Below are positions 16,065 to 27,427 of a stretch of DNA of 64,000 bases, piece after piece. The notes under the pieces are model-generated. The model was not told the origin of the DNA and made no database searches. It saw only the letters and a program-made list of their open reading frames with translations. This DNA is from Ruegeria sp. THAF57 (lineage in GTDB: Bacteria > Pseudomonadota > Alphaproteobacteria > Rhodobacterales > Rhodobacteraceae). The stretch covers positions 372,001-436,000 of the forward strand of contig NZ_CAIWNQ010000001.1 of the NCBI RefSeq assembly GCF_903914075.1, read 5' to 3'. Position 1 is the first letter of the stretch. Each line of letters starts with the position of its first letter. A program made the position numbers and the translations under genes.

Positions 16065-17507
16065 TTAGTTGACAAGCGTTGCCGCCGCAGCCGCAGCTGC
16101 GCCTTCGATGCCAAACTGATATACGACCCCGACCAGCATCAGCGCCGCCGACCCCATCAGAGCAGTCCACAAAACGGGCGAAGAATGGGTTTCGACCGGT
16201 TCATCATTCTCGTCCCCGAAATACATGTAGAAAACGATCCGCAGGTAGTAGAACGCCCCAATAACCGAAGCGATGGCAGAAACGATCACCAAACCGGTCA
16301 GCCCCGCGCTGACGCCAGCCTGCCAGACGCCGAACTTGGCGAAGAAACCCAGCATCGGGGGCACGCCTGCAAGGCTGAACATCAGGATCAAAACAGCCAG
16401 CGCCTTACCCGGATCACGCTTTGCAAACTGACGTAAAGCGTCGATATCGGTGACGGGTTTACCGTCACGCTCCATCATAAGGATGAAGGCAAAGGTGCCG
16501 ATATTCATGGTCACATAGATCGCCAAATACATCAGCATCGCCTTGATACCCAATTCCGTACCCGCCGCAAGACCAATCAGCGCATAGCCCATATGGGCGA
16601 TCGACGAAAACGCCATCAGTCGCTTGATGTCGCGCTGTCCAATCGCGGCAACCGCGCCCAAAAGCATCGACAGAACCGAGAGCAGAACGATCACCTGCTG
16701 CCAATCCTTAACCACTCCGCCAAAGGCATCATGCAGCAGACGCGCAAACAGCGCCATCGCTGCAACTTTCGGTGCGGTGGCAAAGAATGCGGTGATCGGC
16801 GTGGGTGAGCCCTCGTAGACGTCCGGCGTCCACATGTGGAACGGAACAGCCGAGACTTTGAACGCCAGACCCGAGATCAGGAAGATCAGACCGAACAGCA
16901 GCCCGACCGAAACATCTCCGTGGTGGACCGTCTGAATAATGCCCGAGAACAGCGTGGTCCCGGTAAAGCCATAAACCAGCGACGCACCGTACAGCAGCAG
17001 GCCCGAGCTGAGCGCGCCCAGCACGAAATACTTCAGACCGGCCTCGGTGGATTTCGCACTGTCTCGGCGCAGGGCGGCCACGACATAAAGTGACAGGGAT
17101 TGCAGCTCTAGCCCCATGTAAAGCGACATCAAGTCGCCTGCGCTGACCATCATCATCATGCCCACTGCGGCCAGAGCGACCAGCAACGGGTATTCGAATC
17201 TGAGCAAGCCGCGCCGCGCCATATAATCCTGGCTCATCACTAGAACGGCAGCGGCAGAGAGAAGGATCGCAACCTTTGCAAAGCGCGCGAAACCGTCATC
17301 CACGAACATGCCGTTGAAGGCGACATTGGTGCCATCACCGTTCGTCGCGATCCAAATCGCGAGCAAGGCCATCAAACCAGCGGTAGACCACACCAAAACA
17401 GGCGCTAGCCCATCCTTTGATGTATACACTGCCCCGATCAGCGCCAGCATCGCATATACGGCCAGAATTATTTCCGGCAGGATTATCGTCAGATCAGCCT
17501 GGATCAT
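16065..17507 (-). CDS. nuoN: NADH-quinone oxidoreductase subunit N
   Basis: 480 residues with about 14 membrane segments and the antiporter-like proton-translocating core of complex I. The family motifs [16 protein letters not shown] and the region [21 protein letters not shown] carry the conserved Lys and His-Pro residues. It is the last nuo gene: it starts 15 bases after nuoM and is followed by a strong terminator. The protein sits in the membrane arm next to the hydrophilic junction and takes part in proton pumping coupled to quinone reduction. Confidence 0.96.
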   Translation of the reverse strand: MIQADLTIILPEIILAVYAMLALIGAVYTSKDGLAPVLVWSTAGLMALLAIWIATNGDGTNVAFNGMFVDDGFARFAKVAILLSAAAVLVMSQDYMARRGLLRFEYPLLVALAAVGMMMMVSAGDLMSLYMGLELQSLSLYVVAALRRDSAKSTEAGLKYFVLGALSSGLLLYGASLVYGFTGTTLFSGIIQTVHHGDVSVGLLFGLIFLISGLAFKVSAVPFHMWTPDVYEGSPTPITAFFATAPKVAAMALFARLLHDAFGGVVKDWQQVIVLLSVLSMLLGAVAAIGQRDIKRLMAFSSIAHMGYALIGLAAGTELGIKAMLMYLAIYVTMNIGTFAFILMMERDGKPVTDIDALRQFAKRDPGKALAVLILMFSLAGVPPMLGFFAKFGVWQAGVSAGLTGLVIVSAIASVIGAFYYLRIVFYMYFGDENDEPVETHSSPVLWTALMGSAALMLVGVVYQFGIEGAAAAAAATLVN

Positions 17508-17522
17508 GTCTCCAAAGCCCCC

Positions 17523-19067
17523 TTAATGCGAAGCGGCTGTCTGGGTCACGGCCTCTGCCGCGGCCAGAGCCGTGTCATAGTTCGAAATCAATGCCGCAGT
17601 CGAGTTGCCGATCACATCGGTCACGAGCGACGGGTAAACGCCCAATAGGATCGTCATCACGATCAGCGGCGCAAAGATCAGCCGCTCGCGCGAGCTCATG
17701 TCTGTCATCGCCTTCAGGCTTTCCTTGATCAGATCGCCAAAGACCACCCGGCGGTACAGCCACAGCGCATACCCGGCCGAGAAGATCACGCCGGTTGCAG
17801 CCACAGCCGTCACCCATGTGTTCACTTGGAACGCGCCCATCAGGGTCAGGAATTCGCCGATAAAGCCCGAGGTGCCGGGCAAGCCGACATTAGCCATGGT
17901 GAACAGCATGAAGACCAGCGCGTAGGCAGGCATCCGAATGACCAAACCGCCATAAGCGTCGATATCGCGCGTATGCATCCGGTCATAGATCACGCCGACA
18001 CACAAGAACAGCGCCGCCGAGATGAAGCCGTGGCTGATCATCTGGAAGATCGCGCCATCTATGCCCTGCTGGTTCGCCGCAAAGATGCCCATGGTCACAA
18101 AGCCCATATGCGCAACCGAAGAATAAGCAATCAGCTTTTTCATATCCTCCTGCACCAGCGCCACCAGCGAGGTGTAGACAACGGCAATCGCCGACATCCA
18201 CAGCACCAGATCGGTCATCACCGCCGAGCCCACAGGGAACATCGGCAAGCTAAACCGCAGGAAGCCATAGCCACCCATTTTCAGCAGGATCGCCGCCAGC
18301 ACCACCGAGCCCGCCGTCGGGGCCTGAACGTGTGCGTCTGGCAACCACGTATGAACCGGCCACATCGGCATCTTCACCGCAAAGGATGCGAAGAATGCCA
18401 GGAACATCAGCGTCTGCATTCCGCCAACGATGTAGACGCCCAGCACGCTGAACCCCTCGGACGAGAACTGATGGCTCATCAGCGCCTCGATATCCGTAGT
18501 GCCCGCATCCGCATACATCGCAACCATCGCCACCAGCATCAGAACCGAGCCGAGGAAGGTATAGAGGAAGAACTTGAAGCTTGCATAAATCCGGTTCGCA
18601 CCGCCCCAGATACCGATGATCAGGAACATTGGGATCAGACCGGCCTCGAAGAACAAGTAAAACAGCACCAGATCCAGCGCCATGAACACGCCCAGCATCA
18701 GCGTTTCCAGCAGCAGGAAGGCGATCATATATTCCTTGACCCGGTCGGTCACATTCCAACTGGCCAGAATAGTCAACGGCATGATGAAGGTGGTCAGCAG
18801 CACGAACAGAACGCTGATCCCATCCACGCCCATCTTGTATTTCAGGCCAAGCAGCCACTCACCCTCTTCCACCATCTGAAAGCCGGTGTTGGATGGGTCA
18901 AAGCCCGTATAGATGCCGATGGAGACAAGGAACGTCACCGTGGTCGCCACCAACGCAACCCATTTCGCGTTGCGCTGCGCCGCATCGTCATCGCCATGCA
19001 GGAACAGGGCAAGAATACCTGCCGCCACAGCGGGGATGAAGGTAACGATCGAGAGGATATTATCCAT
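17523..19067 (-). CDS. nuoM: NADH-quinone oxidoreductase subunit M
   Basis: 514 residues from the ATG at 19067, which shares one base with the nuoL stop (TAATG). About 14 membrane segments. Conserved proton-channel features are seen: [10 protein letters not shown] near residue 90, the essential Glu in [11 protein letters not shown] at about 144, [31 protein letters not shown] in the middle. It is one of the three antiporter-like pumps of complex I. A longer frame exists upstream but overlaps nuoL and has no family similarity. Confidence 0.96.
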   Translation of the reverse strand: MDNILSIVTFIPAVAAGILALFLHGDDDAAQRNAKWVALVATTVTFLVSIGIYTGFDPSNTGFQMVEEGEWLLGLKYKMGVDGISVLFVLLTTFIMPLTILASWNVTDRVKEYMIAFLLLETLMLGVFMALDLVLFYLFFEAGLIPMFLIIGIWGGANRIYASFKFFLYTFLGSVLMLVAMVAMYADAGTTDIEALMSHQFSSEGFSVLGVYIVGGMQTLMFLAFFASFAVKMPMWPVHTWLPDAHVQAPTAGSVVLAAILLKMGGYGFLRFSLPMFPVGSAVMTDLVLWMSAIAVVYTSLVALVQEDMKKLIAYSSVAHMGFVTMGIFAANQQGIDGAIFQMISHGFISAALFLCVGVIYDRMHTRDIDAYGGLVIRMPAYALVFMLFTMANVGLPGTSGFIGEFLTLMGAFQVNTWVTAVAATGVIFSAGYALWLYRRVVFGDLIKESLKAMTDMSSRERLIFAPLIVMTILLGVYPSLVTDVIGNSTAALISNYDTALAAAEAVTQTAASH

Positions 19068-21208
19068 TAGTGTGCGCCTCCGCCGATCGACATCCAGGTG
19101 ACAAGGGCTGCTATCCCCAAGACCATCCAGAAGGCGTAAGTAAAGATGTAGCCCGTCTGCGCCTTGCCTGCGAGGCGGGTGAAGAAGGGAACAACGCCCA
19201 TGGCAATCCCGTTCAAGAAACCGTCGATGGTGTTGCCATCGCCGCGTTTCCACAGGAACCGGCCGATCGCCAAGGTGGGTTTGACGAAGATCGCATCGTA
19301 GATCTCATCAAAGTACCATTTGTTCAGCAGGAACAGGTACAGCGGGCGCTGGTTCTGCGCCAGACGTCCCGGCAGGGATGGGTTCACGATGTAGAACCAA
19401 TAAGCCACAACAAAGCCCAGCAGCATGGCCACAAAAGGCGATACCTTGACCCATTTGGGAGCGGCATGCGCATCGTCCAGCACATGATTGTCCGGTGCCA
19501 TATACAGCGCGCCCTCGCCCGGCTCTCCTGCGAAGACATAGTGGTGATCGCCGTGGGCGTCCTTTTCACCATGACCGTCATCTGCATGCGCATCGCCGTG
19601 ACCATCGTCGGCGTGGCTGTCGTCGCCATGCGTATCAGCTTTGCCGTGATCGTCAGCCCCGGCATGTTCCGACGCCTCAGCCACCGGGATGCCATAGAAC
19701 TTGCCGACCTTGTCCGCGTGACCGAAGAAATTGCCGTACCAGATCATGCCCGCAAAGACCGCGCCCAGAGACAGAACGCCCAGCGGCACCAGCATGACCA
19801 TCGGGCTTTCATGCGCGTGATCATGTGTATGCTGATCGCCGCGTGGTTTGCCGTAGAAGGTCAGGAAAATCAGACGCCAGCTATAGAAGGACGTGAACGC
19901 AGCGGCGACCACCAGCAGCCAGAACCCATAGGCCGAACCGCCTGCATAGGCGCTCTCGATTATGGCATCCTTGGACAGGAAGCCTGCAAATCCGAAGGTC
20001 GTCAGCGGAATGCCGACACCGGTGATGGCCAGCGTCCCGATCATCATCGCCCAGAATGTATAGGGGATCTTTTTGCGCAGCCCGCCATACTCGGTCATCT
20101 CTTGTTCGTGGTGCATGGCGTGGATCACTGAGCCTGCACCAAGGAACAACAGCGCCTTGAAGAACGCGTGCGTGAACAGGTGGAACATCGCCGCCGAATA
20201 CATGCCCACGCCTGCGGCCACGAACATGTACCCAAGCTGAGAACAAGTCGAGTAGGCAATCACGCGCTTGATATCGGTCTGCACCAGACCCACGGTCGCG
20301 GCAAAGAACGCTGTCGTCGCGCCCAGCACTGTGATGAACCCGGTCGCACCCGGCGCGAACTCCATCAGCGGCGACATGCGGCAAACCAGGAACACACCCG
20401 CCGTCACCATTGTCGCTGCGTGGATCAGGGCCGACACTGGCGTCGGGCCTTCCATCGCGTCCGGCAACCACGTGTGCAGGATCAACTGTGCCGATTTCCC
20501 CATCGCACCGATGAAGAGCAGCACGCAGATCACCTCAACCGCGGTCCATTCGCCCCACAAAAAGTGCAGCTTTTCTTCGGCCAAGGCGGGGGCCGAGGCG
20601 AAGATGTCCGAGAAGTTGATGCTGTCGGTCAGCAGGAACAGCGCGAAAATACCCAGCGCAAAGCCAAAGTCACCGACACGGTTGACAATAAACGCCTTCA
20701 TCGCTGCCGCGTTGGCCGAAGGTTTGCGGTAATAGAACCCGATCAGCAGGTAGGATGCGACGCCCACGCCTTCCCAACCAAAGAACATCTGAACCAGATT
20801 GTCAGCCGTCACCAGCATCAGCATGGCGAAGGTAAAGAAGGACAGATAGGCGAAGAAACGCGGCTTATAGCTCTCGCCCTCGCGCCATTGCGGGTCGTGA
20901 TCCATGTAGCCGAAGGAGTAGAGGTGAACCAGCGCCGAGACGGTCGTCACCACGATCAGCATGATCGCGGTCAGCCGGTCCAGACGGATGGCCCAACTTG
21001 TCGACAGCGAACCGCTCTCGATCCAGCGCATGATCTCGATCTGTTGAGTGACGCCATCAAACGAGAAGAACACGATCCACGACAGCAGACAGGCCAGAAA
21101 AAGCAGGCCCGTTGCGGTCCACATCGCGGCTTTCTCACCGATGAACTTCCAGCCGAACCCGCAGATCAGTGCGCCCACCAGCGGGGCAAAAAGGATGGTG
21201 GTTTCCAT
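19067..21208 (-). CDS. nuoL: NADH-quinone oxidoreductase subunit L with His/Asp-rich insert
   Basis: 713 residues, longer than the roughly 610 of E. coli NuoL. The core motifs are present: [50 protein letters not shown], and a C-terminal region with the long lateral helix. The extra length is largely two hydrophilic loops: a His-rich stretch [13 protein letters not shown] and a second, larger one at residues 514-556 with 10 His and 12 Asp in 43 residues. Function as the distal proton pump is clear. The His-rich loop could bind divalent metal ions, but this is inference. Confidence 0.95.
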   Translation of the reverse strand: METTILFAPLVGALICGFGWKFIGEKAAMWTATGLLFLACLLSWIVFFSFDGVTQQIEIMRWIESGSLSTSWAIRLDRLTAIMLIVVTTVSALVHLYSFGYMDHDPQWREGESYKPRFFAYLSFFTFAMLMLVTADNLVQMFFGWEGVGVASYLLIGFYYRKPSANAAAMKAFIVNRVGDFGFALGIFALFLLTDSINFSDIFASAPALAEEKLHFLWGEWTAVEVICVLLFIGAMGKSAQLILHTWLPDAMEGPTPVSALIHAATMVTAGVFLVCRMSPLMEFAPGATGFITVLGATTAFFAATVGLVQTDIKRVIAYSTCSQLGYMFVAAGVGMYSAAMFHLFTHAFFKALLFLGAGSVIHAMHHEQEMTEYGGLRKKIPYTFWAMMIGTLAITGVGIPLTTFGFAGFLSKDAIIESAYAGGSAYGFWLLVVAAAFTSFYSWRLIFLTFYGKPRGDQHTHDHAHESPMVMLVPLGVLSLGAVFAGMIWYGNFFGHADKVGKFYGIPVAEASEHAGADDHGKADTHGDDSHADDGHGDAHADDGHGEKDAHGDHHYVFAGEPGEGALYMAPDNHVLDDAHAAPKWVKVSPFVAMLLGFVVAYWFYIVNPSLPGRLAQNQRPLYLFLLNKWYFDEIYDAIFVKPTLAIGRFLWKRGDGNTIDGFLNGIAMGVVPFFTRLAGKAQTGYIFTYAFWMVLGIAALVTWMSIGGGAH

Positions 21209-21214
21209 GTTCCC

Positions 21215-21520
21215 TTACCCCTTCATCATATTGACGTCTTCAACCGCGATCGAGCCACGGTTGCGGAAGAAACAGACCAGAATGGCCAGACCAATCGCCG
21301 CCTCGGCTGCCGCAACGGTCAGGACAAACAGCGTAAACACCTGCCCGACCAGATCACCGAGGAAGCTGGAGAACGCCACGAGGTTGATATTCACCGCCAG
21401 AAGCATCAGTTCGATGCTCATCAGCAGGATGATGACGTTCTTGCGGTTCAGGAAGAGACCGAAGATGCCGATGACGAACAGCGTCGCCGCGACCGTAAGG
21501 TAGTGTTCGAGTCCGATCAT
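21215..21520 (-). CDS. nuoK: NADH-quinone oxidoreductase subunit K
   Basis: 101 residues with three membrane helices, the normal NuoK size. Conserved glutamates lie in the second and third helices ([15 protein letters not shown] and [13 protein letters not shown]), both part of the proton path of the membrane arm. It lies four bases after nuoJ and six before nuoL. Confidence 0.96.
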   Translation of the reverse strand: MIGLEHYLTVAATLFVIGIFGLFLNRKNVIILLMSIELMLLAVNINLVAFSSFLGDLVGQVFTLFVLTVAAAEAAIGLAILVCFFRNRGSIAVEDVNMMKG

Positions 21521-21524
21521 CGTC

Positions 21525-22127
21525 TTAAAGCCCCTGCCCCGGTTTCACGTCCTTCAACTCCATCGCCTTGGCCGGATCGCGCATCATCTGGCTGATAATG
21601 TCCTGACGCTTGATGTCCTGACGGTGGCGCAGGGTCAGCACGATCGCACCGATCATGGCGACCAGTAGGATCAGGCCCGCAAGTTGGAACAGAAGGAAGT
21701 ATTGATCGTAAAGAATGACGCCCAGCGCCTCGGTATTGTGGCGGTCGGTTGGAACCGGCTGCGCCAAATTGGCCTCCGCCCCTTGCGCGCTGTCCCACGC
21801 GCCAAAGGCCATAACGAACTGCATCAGGATGACCAAACCGATCAGCAGGGCCAGCGGCATATAGCGCGCCATCTCGGCCTTAAGCTCGGCAAAGTCCACG
21901 TCCAGCATCATCACCACGAACAGGAACAGCACAGCAACCGCGCCGACATAGACGATGATCAGCAACATCGCCACGAACTCGGCCCCCAGCAGAACGAATA
22001 GCCCAGCCGCAGACAGGAAGGACAGGATCAGCCAAAGCACCGAATGTACCGGCTGACGGCTGATCACCGTGAACAGCCCGCCGGTGACAGCACTGATGGC
22101 AAACAGGTAAAAGGCAAAGACGGTCAT
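21525..22127 (-). CDS. nuoJ: NADH-quinone oxidoreductase subunit J
   Basis: 200 residues with five membrane helices, including the third-helix segment [21 protein letters not shown] that carries the pi-bulge in complex I. The ATG overlaps the stop of the carboxymuconolactone decarboxylase-like gene (ATGA), so the extra gene is fully built into the operon. NuoJ takes part in conformational coupling between the quinone site and the pumps. Confidence 0.96.
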   Translation of the reverse strand: MTVFAFYLFAISAVTGGLFTVISRQPVHSVLWLILSFLSAAGLFVLLGAEFVAMLLIIVYVGAVAVLFLFVVMMLDVDFAELKAEMARYMPLALLIGLVILMQFVMAFGAWDSAQGAEANLAQPVPTDRHNTEALGVILYDQYFLLFQLAGLILLVAMIGAIVLTLRHRQDIKRQDIISQMMRDPAKAMELKDVKPGQGL

Positions 22128-22534
22128 TGATCCTCATCCTTGTTATCGCCCATGGCCTCTTGCGCCAGATCCAGCGCACGGGTCATGGCCGGGATGCCGG
22201 CAAAGACCGACATCTGACCGATCGTTTCCACGATCTCTTGTTTCTTCGCACCCGCCTCGAGCGCATGGCGCACAGTCTGGCGCACCGCCGAGTCCGCCTG
22301 AGCGCCCTGGCAGGTCAGCCCGGCCAGCGTCAGCAACAGGCGGGTCTTGGCGTCCAGCCCGTCGGTGTTGACGGTGTTGCCGAACATCATCTCCATGACC
22401 TCTTTGGGCATGGTGGGCCACAGCGCCTCGAACCCTTTGGGCGAGAAATTCTCCATCGCCGGGTTCATCGCCTTGGCCATGTCCTGAGCCTGCTTCATCA
22501 TAAGCTCAAAGGGATTTGTCGGACTGTCTGTCAT
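22124..22534 (-). CDS. Carboxymuconolactone decarboxylase-like protein inside the nuo operon
   Basis: 136 residues, helical. The C-terminal two thirds match the carboxymuconolactone decarboxylase/AhpD fold: [62 protein letters not shown] (quoted in parts of the region 59-120). It has one Cys and no CxxC, so it is not a peroxidase of the AhpD type. It overlaps nuoI and nuoJ by four bases each. Its role in complex I is unknown; assembly help, or a simple metabolic passenger, are both possible. Confidence 0.8.
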   Translation of the reverse strand: MTDSPTNPFELMMKQAQDMAKAMNPAMENFSPKGFEALWPTMPKEVMEMMFGNTVNTDGLDAKTRLLLTLAGLTCQGAQADSAVRQTVRHALEAGAKKQEIVETIGQMSVFAGIPAMTRALDLAQEAMGDNKDEDQ

Positions 22535-23025
22535 CGATACGGCGCGTCCATTTCCAGATTGCGAGCGATCTCGGCTTCCCAGCGTTCACCGTTGTCGAGC
22601 AGTTTTTCCTTGTCATAGAACAGCTCTTCGCGGGTTTCAGTCGCGAATTCAAAGTTCGGACCTTCGACAATGGCATCGACCGGACAGGCCTCTTGGCAGA
22701 AGCCGCAATAGATGCACTTGGTCATGTCGATGTCATACCGCGTGGTGCGGCGGCTGCCGTCCTCGCGCGGTTCGGCGTCGATGGTGATGGCTTGCGCCGG
22801 GCAGACCGCCTCACAAAGCTTGCAGGCGATGCAACGTTCCTCGCCATTGGGATATCGACGCAGGGCATGTTCACCGCGAAAGCGCGGGGACAGCGGGCCC
22901 TTTTCATGCGGGTAGTTCACGGTTGCCTTGGGGGCGAAGAAATACTTCAGCCCCAGCTTCATGCCGACCCAAAAGTCTTGCAGCAGAAAGTACTTAGCAG
23001 CGCGGGTATAGTCGATTTGCGTCAT
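22531..23025 (-). CDS. nuoI: NADH-quinone oxidoreductase subunit I
   Basis: 164 residues. Two 4Fe-4S ferredoxin motifs are present: [12 protein letters not shown] at about 61-72 and [12 protein letters not shown] at about 100-111. These bind clusters N6a and N6b, which carry electrons toward N2. Two bases separate it from nuoH, and its stop overlaps the next start. Length and motifs match alphaproteobacterial NuoI. Confidence 0.97.
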   Translation of the reverse strand: MTQIDYTRAAKYFLLQDFWVGMKLGLKYFFAPKATVNYPHEKGPLSPRFRGEHALRRYPNGEERCIACKLCEAVCPAQAITIDAEPREDGSRRTTRYDIDMTKCIYCGFCQEACPVDAIVEGPNFEFATETREELFYDKEKLLDNGERWEAEIARNLEMDAPYR

Positions 23026-23026
23026 A

Positions 23027-24064
23027 TCAGCCTCCTACGCTCCAACGGGCGAACGCACCCCAGAACCAGTCGAACTTTGCAGCGAAGGCCACGAACACCA
23101 CCCAGACCAGCGAGAAGGGCAGAAACACTTTCCAACCCAACCGCATCAACTGGTCATAGCGGTAGCGGGGCGTGATTGCCTTGACCATCGCAAACAGGAA
23201 GAAGAAGAACGCCATCTTGGCGACCATCCACAGCACGCCATCGGGCAAGCCCGGGATCGGCGACAGCCAGCCACCGAAAAACAGCAACGAGATCAGCGCG
23301 CACATCAGGAAGATGGCGATGTATTCCCCAGCCATGAACAGCAGGAAAGGCGTGGCCGAGTATTCGACCTGATAGCCTGCCACCAGTTCCGATTCCGCCT
23401 CGGGCAGGTCAAACGGCGGTCGGTTGGTTTCAGCCAGCGCCGAGATGAAGAACAGGAAGACCATCGGGAAATGCGGCAGCCAGTACCAGCTGAAGAAGCC
23501 AAACCGACCGTCTTGTGCCTCTACGATGTGTCCAAAATTCATCGACCCGGTCGAGATGATCACACCGATGATGATCAAGCCCAGCGAAACCTCATACGAG
23601 ATCATCTGCGCCGCAGACCGCAGCGACCCAAGGAACGGATACTTTGAGTTCGACGCCCAACCGCCCATAATCACGCCATAAACCTCCAACGAGGATACGG
23701 CAAAGACATAGAGGATCGCGACGTTCAGATCAGACAGGACCCAGCCATCGTTGAACGGGATCACCGCCCAGGCAATCATCGCCAGCACGAAGGATGTCAG
23801 CGGCGCAAGCATGAAGACCGTGCGGTCTGCACCCGCCGGGATCACGACCTCTTTCACCACGTATTTCAGTGCGTCCGCCACGGATTGCAGCAGGCCGTAG
23901 ACGCCAACGACGTTGGGGCCCCTACGCATCTGGACGGCGGCCCAGATCTTGCGGTCGCCATAAACAAGGAACAACAGCGAGATCATCACAAAGGCAACAA
24001 CAGCGAGAACCTGTGCCAGAATGATCAGGGCGATGCCGCCCGGGGTGTTAAAGAAATCAGCCAT
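23027..24064 (-). CDS. nuoH: NADH-quinone oxidoreductase subunit H
   Basis: 345 residues, about eight membrane helices. The conserved quinone-channel segments are visible: [21 protein letters not shown] near the N-terminus, the [11 protein letters not shown] helix, and [25 protein letters not shown] with its cluster of acids. NuoH joins the peripheral and membrane arms and forms the quinone chamber with NuoB and NuoD. Confidence 0.97.
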   Translation of the reverse strand: MADFFNTPGGIALIILAQVLAVVAFVMISLLFLVYGDRKIWAAVQMRRGPNVVGVYGLLQSVADALKYVVKEVVIPAGADRTVFMLAPLTSFVLAMIAWAVIPFNDGWVLSDLNVAILYVFAVSSLEVYGVIMGGWASNSKYPFLGSLRSAAQMISYEVSLGLIIIGVIISTGSMNFGHIVEAQDGRFGFFSWYWLPHFPMVFLFFISALAETNRPPFDLPEAESELVAGYQVEYSATPFLLFMAGEYIAIFLMCALISLLFFGGWLSPIPGLPDGVLWMVAKMAFFFFLFAMVKAITPRYRYDQLMRLGWKVFLPFSLVWVVFVAFAAKFDWFWGAFARWSVGG

Positions 24065-24109
24065 TGGTCCTCACACCGTGGGTCGTCAGGGAAGTGTCAG
24101 CGGGTCGGA

Positions 24110-26131
24110 TCATTCTGCGGCCATCCTGTCAGTCTTGAGGGCCTGCGCCTGCGCCGACAGCTCGGCCATCAACTGCGAGGCCCGTGCTATCGGGTTTGTC
24201 AGGTAGAAATCCTTGATCGCGGGGCGGAAGCTGGCCTTGCCCAGTGGCCCGGCCTCAAGTGGTTGAATTTCATTTTCAATCACTTCGTCAATGCGCGCCA
24301 GATGTGGCACCGCTTCGATCAGGGCCATGCGCAATTGCGCCAGCGAGTCAAATGGCAGCGCAGCACCCAATTCGGCTGAAAGCGCGCGCAAAACGGCCCA
24401 GTTCTCTTTCGCCTCTCCGGGTGCGAACCCGGCCCGCATCGCCAGTTGCGGGCGGCCTTCGGTGTTTACGAACAACCCGTTTTCCTCGGTATAGGCCGCG
24501 CCCGGCAGGATCACATCGGCACGGTGCGCGCCCCTGTCACCATGGCTGCCCTGATAGATGACAAAAGCGCCTTCGCCGATCTCGACCTCATCCGCACCAA
24601 GGTTATAGATCACGTCCGCCGCATTGACGGCGTCCATCCCTGCATCGTTCGTCGCGTCTACATCCAAGGCGCCCACACGCGCAGCGGCGGTATGCAGGAT
24701 GATCAGCCCGCTTTCGGTATTGGCGGCAATGGCTTGCGCTGCGGCCAGAACGGCGGCTCCGTCAGCCTCTTGCAGGGCACCTTGCCCAACGATGATCAGC
24801 GACGGCTTGCCCTTGATCTCATCATCACCGCCCATATCGACGACTTCTTGCAGCGCCGCCCGGTCTTCGCCCATATGGTGATAAGGGTAAGTCAAATCTG
24901 CAGCAGGCCCAACCAACGCAATGTCTGCCCCATGAGCCCAAGCCTTGCGGATACGTGCGTTCAGAACCGGAGCTTCGTCCCGCGGGTTGGTGCCGATCAG
25001 CAGGATACGCTCGGCCATGTCGATGTCTTCGATGGCAGCAGTCCCGGCATAGGCCCCACGGTTGCCCGCAGGCAGCTTGGCCCCATCGGTGCGGCATTCG
25101 ACAACACCGCCCTGCCCCTCGATCATCTGTTTCAGTGCAAAAGCGGCCTCAACCGGGGCCAGATCACCTACGATCCCGGCCGGTTTTTCGGCCCCTTTCA
25201 GCGCCTCAGCAGCTTTGGTCAATGCCTCGGGCCAACTCGCAGGGCGCAGCTTGCCATTCTCGCGCACATAAGGCTTGTCCAGCCGCTGACGGCGCAGGCC
25301 GTCCCACACAAAGCGCGTCTTGTCGCTGATCCATTCCTCGTTCACGCCGTCATGGTTGCGCGGCAAGAAACGCATCACCTCACGCCCCTTGGTGTCCACC
25401 CGGATGTTCGAACCCAAAGCGTCCATAACATCAACGCTCTCGGTCTTGGTCAGCTCCCACGGGCGGGCGGTGAAGGCATAAGGTTTCGAGGTCAGCGCCC
25501 CAACCGGGCACAGGTCGATAATGTTGCCCTGCAGGTTCGATTGCAGCGTTTCATTCAGGTACGAGGTGATCTCGGCATCTTCGCCACGCCCGGTCTGCCC
25601 CATCTGAGTGATCCCCGCAACCTCGGTCGTGAAGCGCACACAACGGGTGCAACTGATGCACCGGGTCATCGCGGTACCGACCAGTGGCCCCAGATCCAGA
25701 TCATCCACCGCGCGCTTGGCCTCTTTGAAGCGTGAGCCCGACACGCCATAGGCCATCGCCTGATCCTGAAGGTCACATTCGCCCCCTTGATCGCAAATTG
25801 GGCAGTCCAGTGGGTGATTGATCAGCAAAAACTCCATCACCCCTTCGCGGGCCTTCTTGACCATGGGCGAGTTTGTTTTGACCTCAGGCGGCTGGCCTTC
25901 CGGACCCGGACGTAGATCACGCACCTGCATCGCGCAGGAGGCGGCGGGTTTCGGCGGCCCGCCCACGACTTCAACCAGACACATCCGGCAGTTCCCGGCG
26001 ATCGAAAGACGTTCGTGATAGCAGAAACGCGGCACCTCGACCCCGGCCTGCTCACAAGCCTGGATCAGGGTCATCGCACCATCGACTTCAATTTCCTGCC
26101 CGTCGATATTGATCTTGCGGAGGTCAGACAT
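24110..26131 (-). CDS. nuoG: NADH-quinone oxidoreductase subunit G
   Basis: 673 residues, the short alphaproteobacterial/mitochondrial (75 kDa) type. The N-terminal ferredoxin domain has [19 protein letters not shown] and the [15 protein letters not shown] motif; [10 protein letters not shown] and [11 protein letters not shown] give the further 4Fe-4S clusters. The remainder is a molybdopterin-oxidoreductase-like domain without cofactor. It carries electrons from the flavin site through the peripheral arm. A 45-base gap separates it from nuoH, and three bases from the upstream DUF5333 gene. Confidence 0.97.
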   Translation of the reverse strand: MSDLRKINIDGQEIEVDGAMTLIQACEQAGVEVPRFCYHERLSIAGNCRMCLVEVVGGPPKPAASCAMQVRDLRPGPEGQPPEVKTNSPMVKKAREGVMEFLLINHPLDCPICDQGGECDLQDQAMAYGVSGSRFKEAKRAVDDLDLGPLVGTAMTRCISCTRCVRFTTEVAGITQMGQTGRGEDAEITSYLNETLQSNLQGNIIDLCPVGALTSKPYAFTARPWELTKTESVDVMDALGSNIRVDTKGREVMRFLPRNHDGVNEEWISDKTRFVWDGLRRQRLDKPYVRENGKLRPASWPEALTKAAEALKGAEKPAGIVGDLAPVEAAFALKQMIEGQGGVVECRTDGAKLPAGNRGAYAGTAAIEDIDMAERILLIGTNPRDEAPVLNARIRKAWAHGADIALVGPAADLTYPYHHMGEDRAALQEVVDMGGDDEIKGKPSLIIVGQGALQEADGAAVLAAAQAIAANTESGLIILHTAAARVGALDVDATNDAGMDAVNAADVIYNLGADEVEIGEGAFVIYQGSHGDRGAHRADVILPGAAYTEENGLFVNTEGRPQLAMRAGFAPGEAKENWAVLRALSAELGAALPFDSLAQLRMALIEAVPHLARIDEVIENEIQPLEAGPLGKASFRPAIKDFYLTNPIARASQLMAELSAQAQALKTDRMAAE

Positions 26132-26134
26132 GGT

Positions 26135-26614
26135 CTAGTTCGCCCTCAAATACACGCCGATGGCGCTGTTTCTTTCGATTTCCTTCTGCCCCAATGCGCA
26201 GAAAGTTGTGGGGTTGTCATAAGAGACACCGTTCTGCGCCAGGTATGCTTCGCCTTTTGAGCGCATCCTGTCTTTCTCAGAATCGGATTCCACATAGGCC
26301 CGGATTTCCTTGTCCGAGTACCCCAGCTTGTTTGCTTTCGACCGCAAATCCCACATCACGCCAATCGCCTTCAGGCGGCGCCCACTGATCGAAGGGCAAA
26401 CCTCTGAAATCTCATTCGCTACCGCGATATAGTACAACTCGTTGTCGATCTCTTTCACATCTCGCAAAGGCGGCTTTGCGTCAGCCGGCACCGGTGACGC
26501 AAACACGCATATCGCTGCAATCAACGTCACCGCGCCCAATACGGACCCTCGCAGATTTGCTGGCCCCCGGCATTCAGCGCGCATAGCTGCGTGATATGCG
26601 AAACTGCGTGTCAT
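26135..26614 (-). CDS. DUF5333 family secreted protein in the nuo operon
   Basis: 159 residues from the ATG at 26614, which overlaps the stop of the upstream lipoprotein gene (ATGA); a second ATG at 26584 is an alternative. A hydrophobic export segment (about 25-45, ending PVPADA) precedes a helical domain with Cys residues in EVCPSISGRR and TTFCALGQKE, which could form a disulfide. DUF5333 is known from Rhodobacteraceae nuo operons; no function is established. A periplasmic role linked to complex I, or mere operon membership, cannot be separated here. Confidence 0.78.
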   Translation of the reverse strand: MTRSFAYHAAMRAECRGPANLRGSVLGAVTLIAAICVFASPVPADAKPPLRDVKEIDNELYYIAVANEISEVCPSISGRRLKAIGVMWDLRSKANKLGYSDKEIRAYVESDSEKDRMRSKGEAYLAQNGVSYDNPTTFCALGQKEIERNSAIGVYLRAN

Positions 26615-26964
26615 GGGCGGAGGCATTTTCCTGCGAAAGTCAGTTTGTCGTCGGTGATCCGCAGGTTTTGCGGTTCGGTATCCGGCCCGACCTTCCAGTC
26701 AATTCGCGAAGACCCGTATTTTGCGATACAAAACTTGGTGCCTTCGTACCGTCCCGCCTCGCGCGCTCCGTCCAATGAAGCTGAAACACCGTTCACCACG
26801 ACCGTGAAATCTGTAGGTGCTGTTTTCTTGTCCACGACTTTCGCTTTAGCGCGGAAGTATTGACCGTCAAAAACCACGCGGTCTGACGATGGGGTCACCA
26901 AACCACAGGACGCGACAAGTGCAGCCGAGGCACAGACCACCAATGCCCGACCACAGGTTTTCAT
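26611..26964 (-). CDS. Small lipoprotein in the nuo operon
   Basis: 117 residues from the ATG at 26964, chosen because it gives a clean lipoprotein signal: MKTCGRALVVCASAALVASC with the lipobox Cys at residue 20. A longer start at 27006 (TGATG with the MAPEG stop) is possible. The mature part is beta-rich (VVFDGQYFRAKAKVV, FTVVVNGVSASL) with two further Cys residues. I recognise no family. It sits between MAPEG and DUF5333 genes and is probably translated as part of the nuo transcript. Confidence 0.7.
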   Translation of the reverse strand: MKTCGRALVVCASAALVASCGLVTPSSDRVVFDGQYFRAKAKVVDKKTAPTDFTVVVNGVSASLDGAREAGRYEGTKFCIAKYGSSRIDWKVGPDTEPQNLRITDDKLTFAGKCLRP

Positions 26965-27005
26965 CCGGCGCGTTTTACCGGTGACATGATGAACAGCGCT
27001 TAACA

Positions 27006-27422
27006 TCAGAACGCGGCCACCATTGCCATAACCCCCATGATGAACATGCACGCCCATCCCAGAACATAAAGAACACTCCGCAAGCCCGTGTTAGGTTTGC
27101 CAATTCCCTGAATGTGAATGACCAGCATCACCAATCGTGCCAATAGCGCGGCCGAGGTCAGCAGATTTACCCAAAACGGGCTTACCGCCATCAGAATGGC
27201 CGCAATGGTCACAGCCGCATATGCCGGAAGGGTCTCAGTTCCGTTCAGATACGCTCGGTTCAGGCGATAGGTTTTATCGGCATAGTCCTGCTCGGGCGTG
27301 GAACCCGGAGCCAAGCCTTTTCCTTGCTTTGCCAAAGCCGTGAATGGGGCAAGTAACAACACAACCAGGGTGAAGATCATCAGCGAAACGATCGCATGGC
27401 CATATTCTGCAAATGCTTCCAT
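27006..27422 (-). CDS. MAPEG family membrane protein in the nuo operon
   Basis: 138 residues from the ATG at 27422, five bases after the nuoF stop. Four membrane helices and the motif YRLNRAYLNGTETLPAYA identify the MAPEG fold (membrane-associated proteins in eicosanoid and glutathione metabolism). Bacterial members have mostly unknown activities; glutathione transferase is possible. Presence between nuoF and nuoG is a Rhodobacteraceae trait. Role in respiration is not shown. Confidence 0.82.
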   Translation of the reverse strand: MEAFAEYGHAIVSLMIFTLVVLLLAPFTALAKQGKGLAPGSTPEQDYADKTYRLNRAYLNGTETLPAYAAVTIAAILMAVSPFWVNLLTSAALLARLVMLVIHIQGIGKPNTGLRSVLYVLGWACMFIMGVMAMVAAF

Positions 27423-27427
27423 AGGTT

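Noticed and set aside
20168-21595. 475-residue open frame opposite nuoL and nuoK
   Set aside because: Composition is that of complementary membrane-protein codons (His, Arg, Gln, Glu); no family similarity.
24446-25735. 429-residue open frame opposite nuoG
   Set aside because: Antisense shadow of a certain gene, no independent SD or motif.
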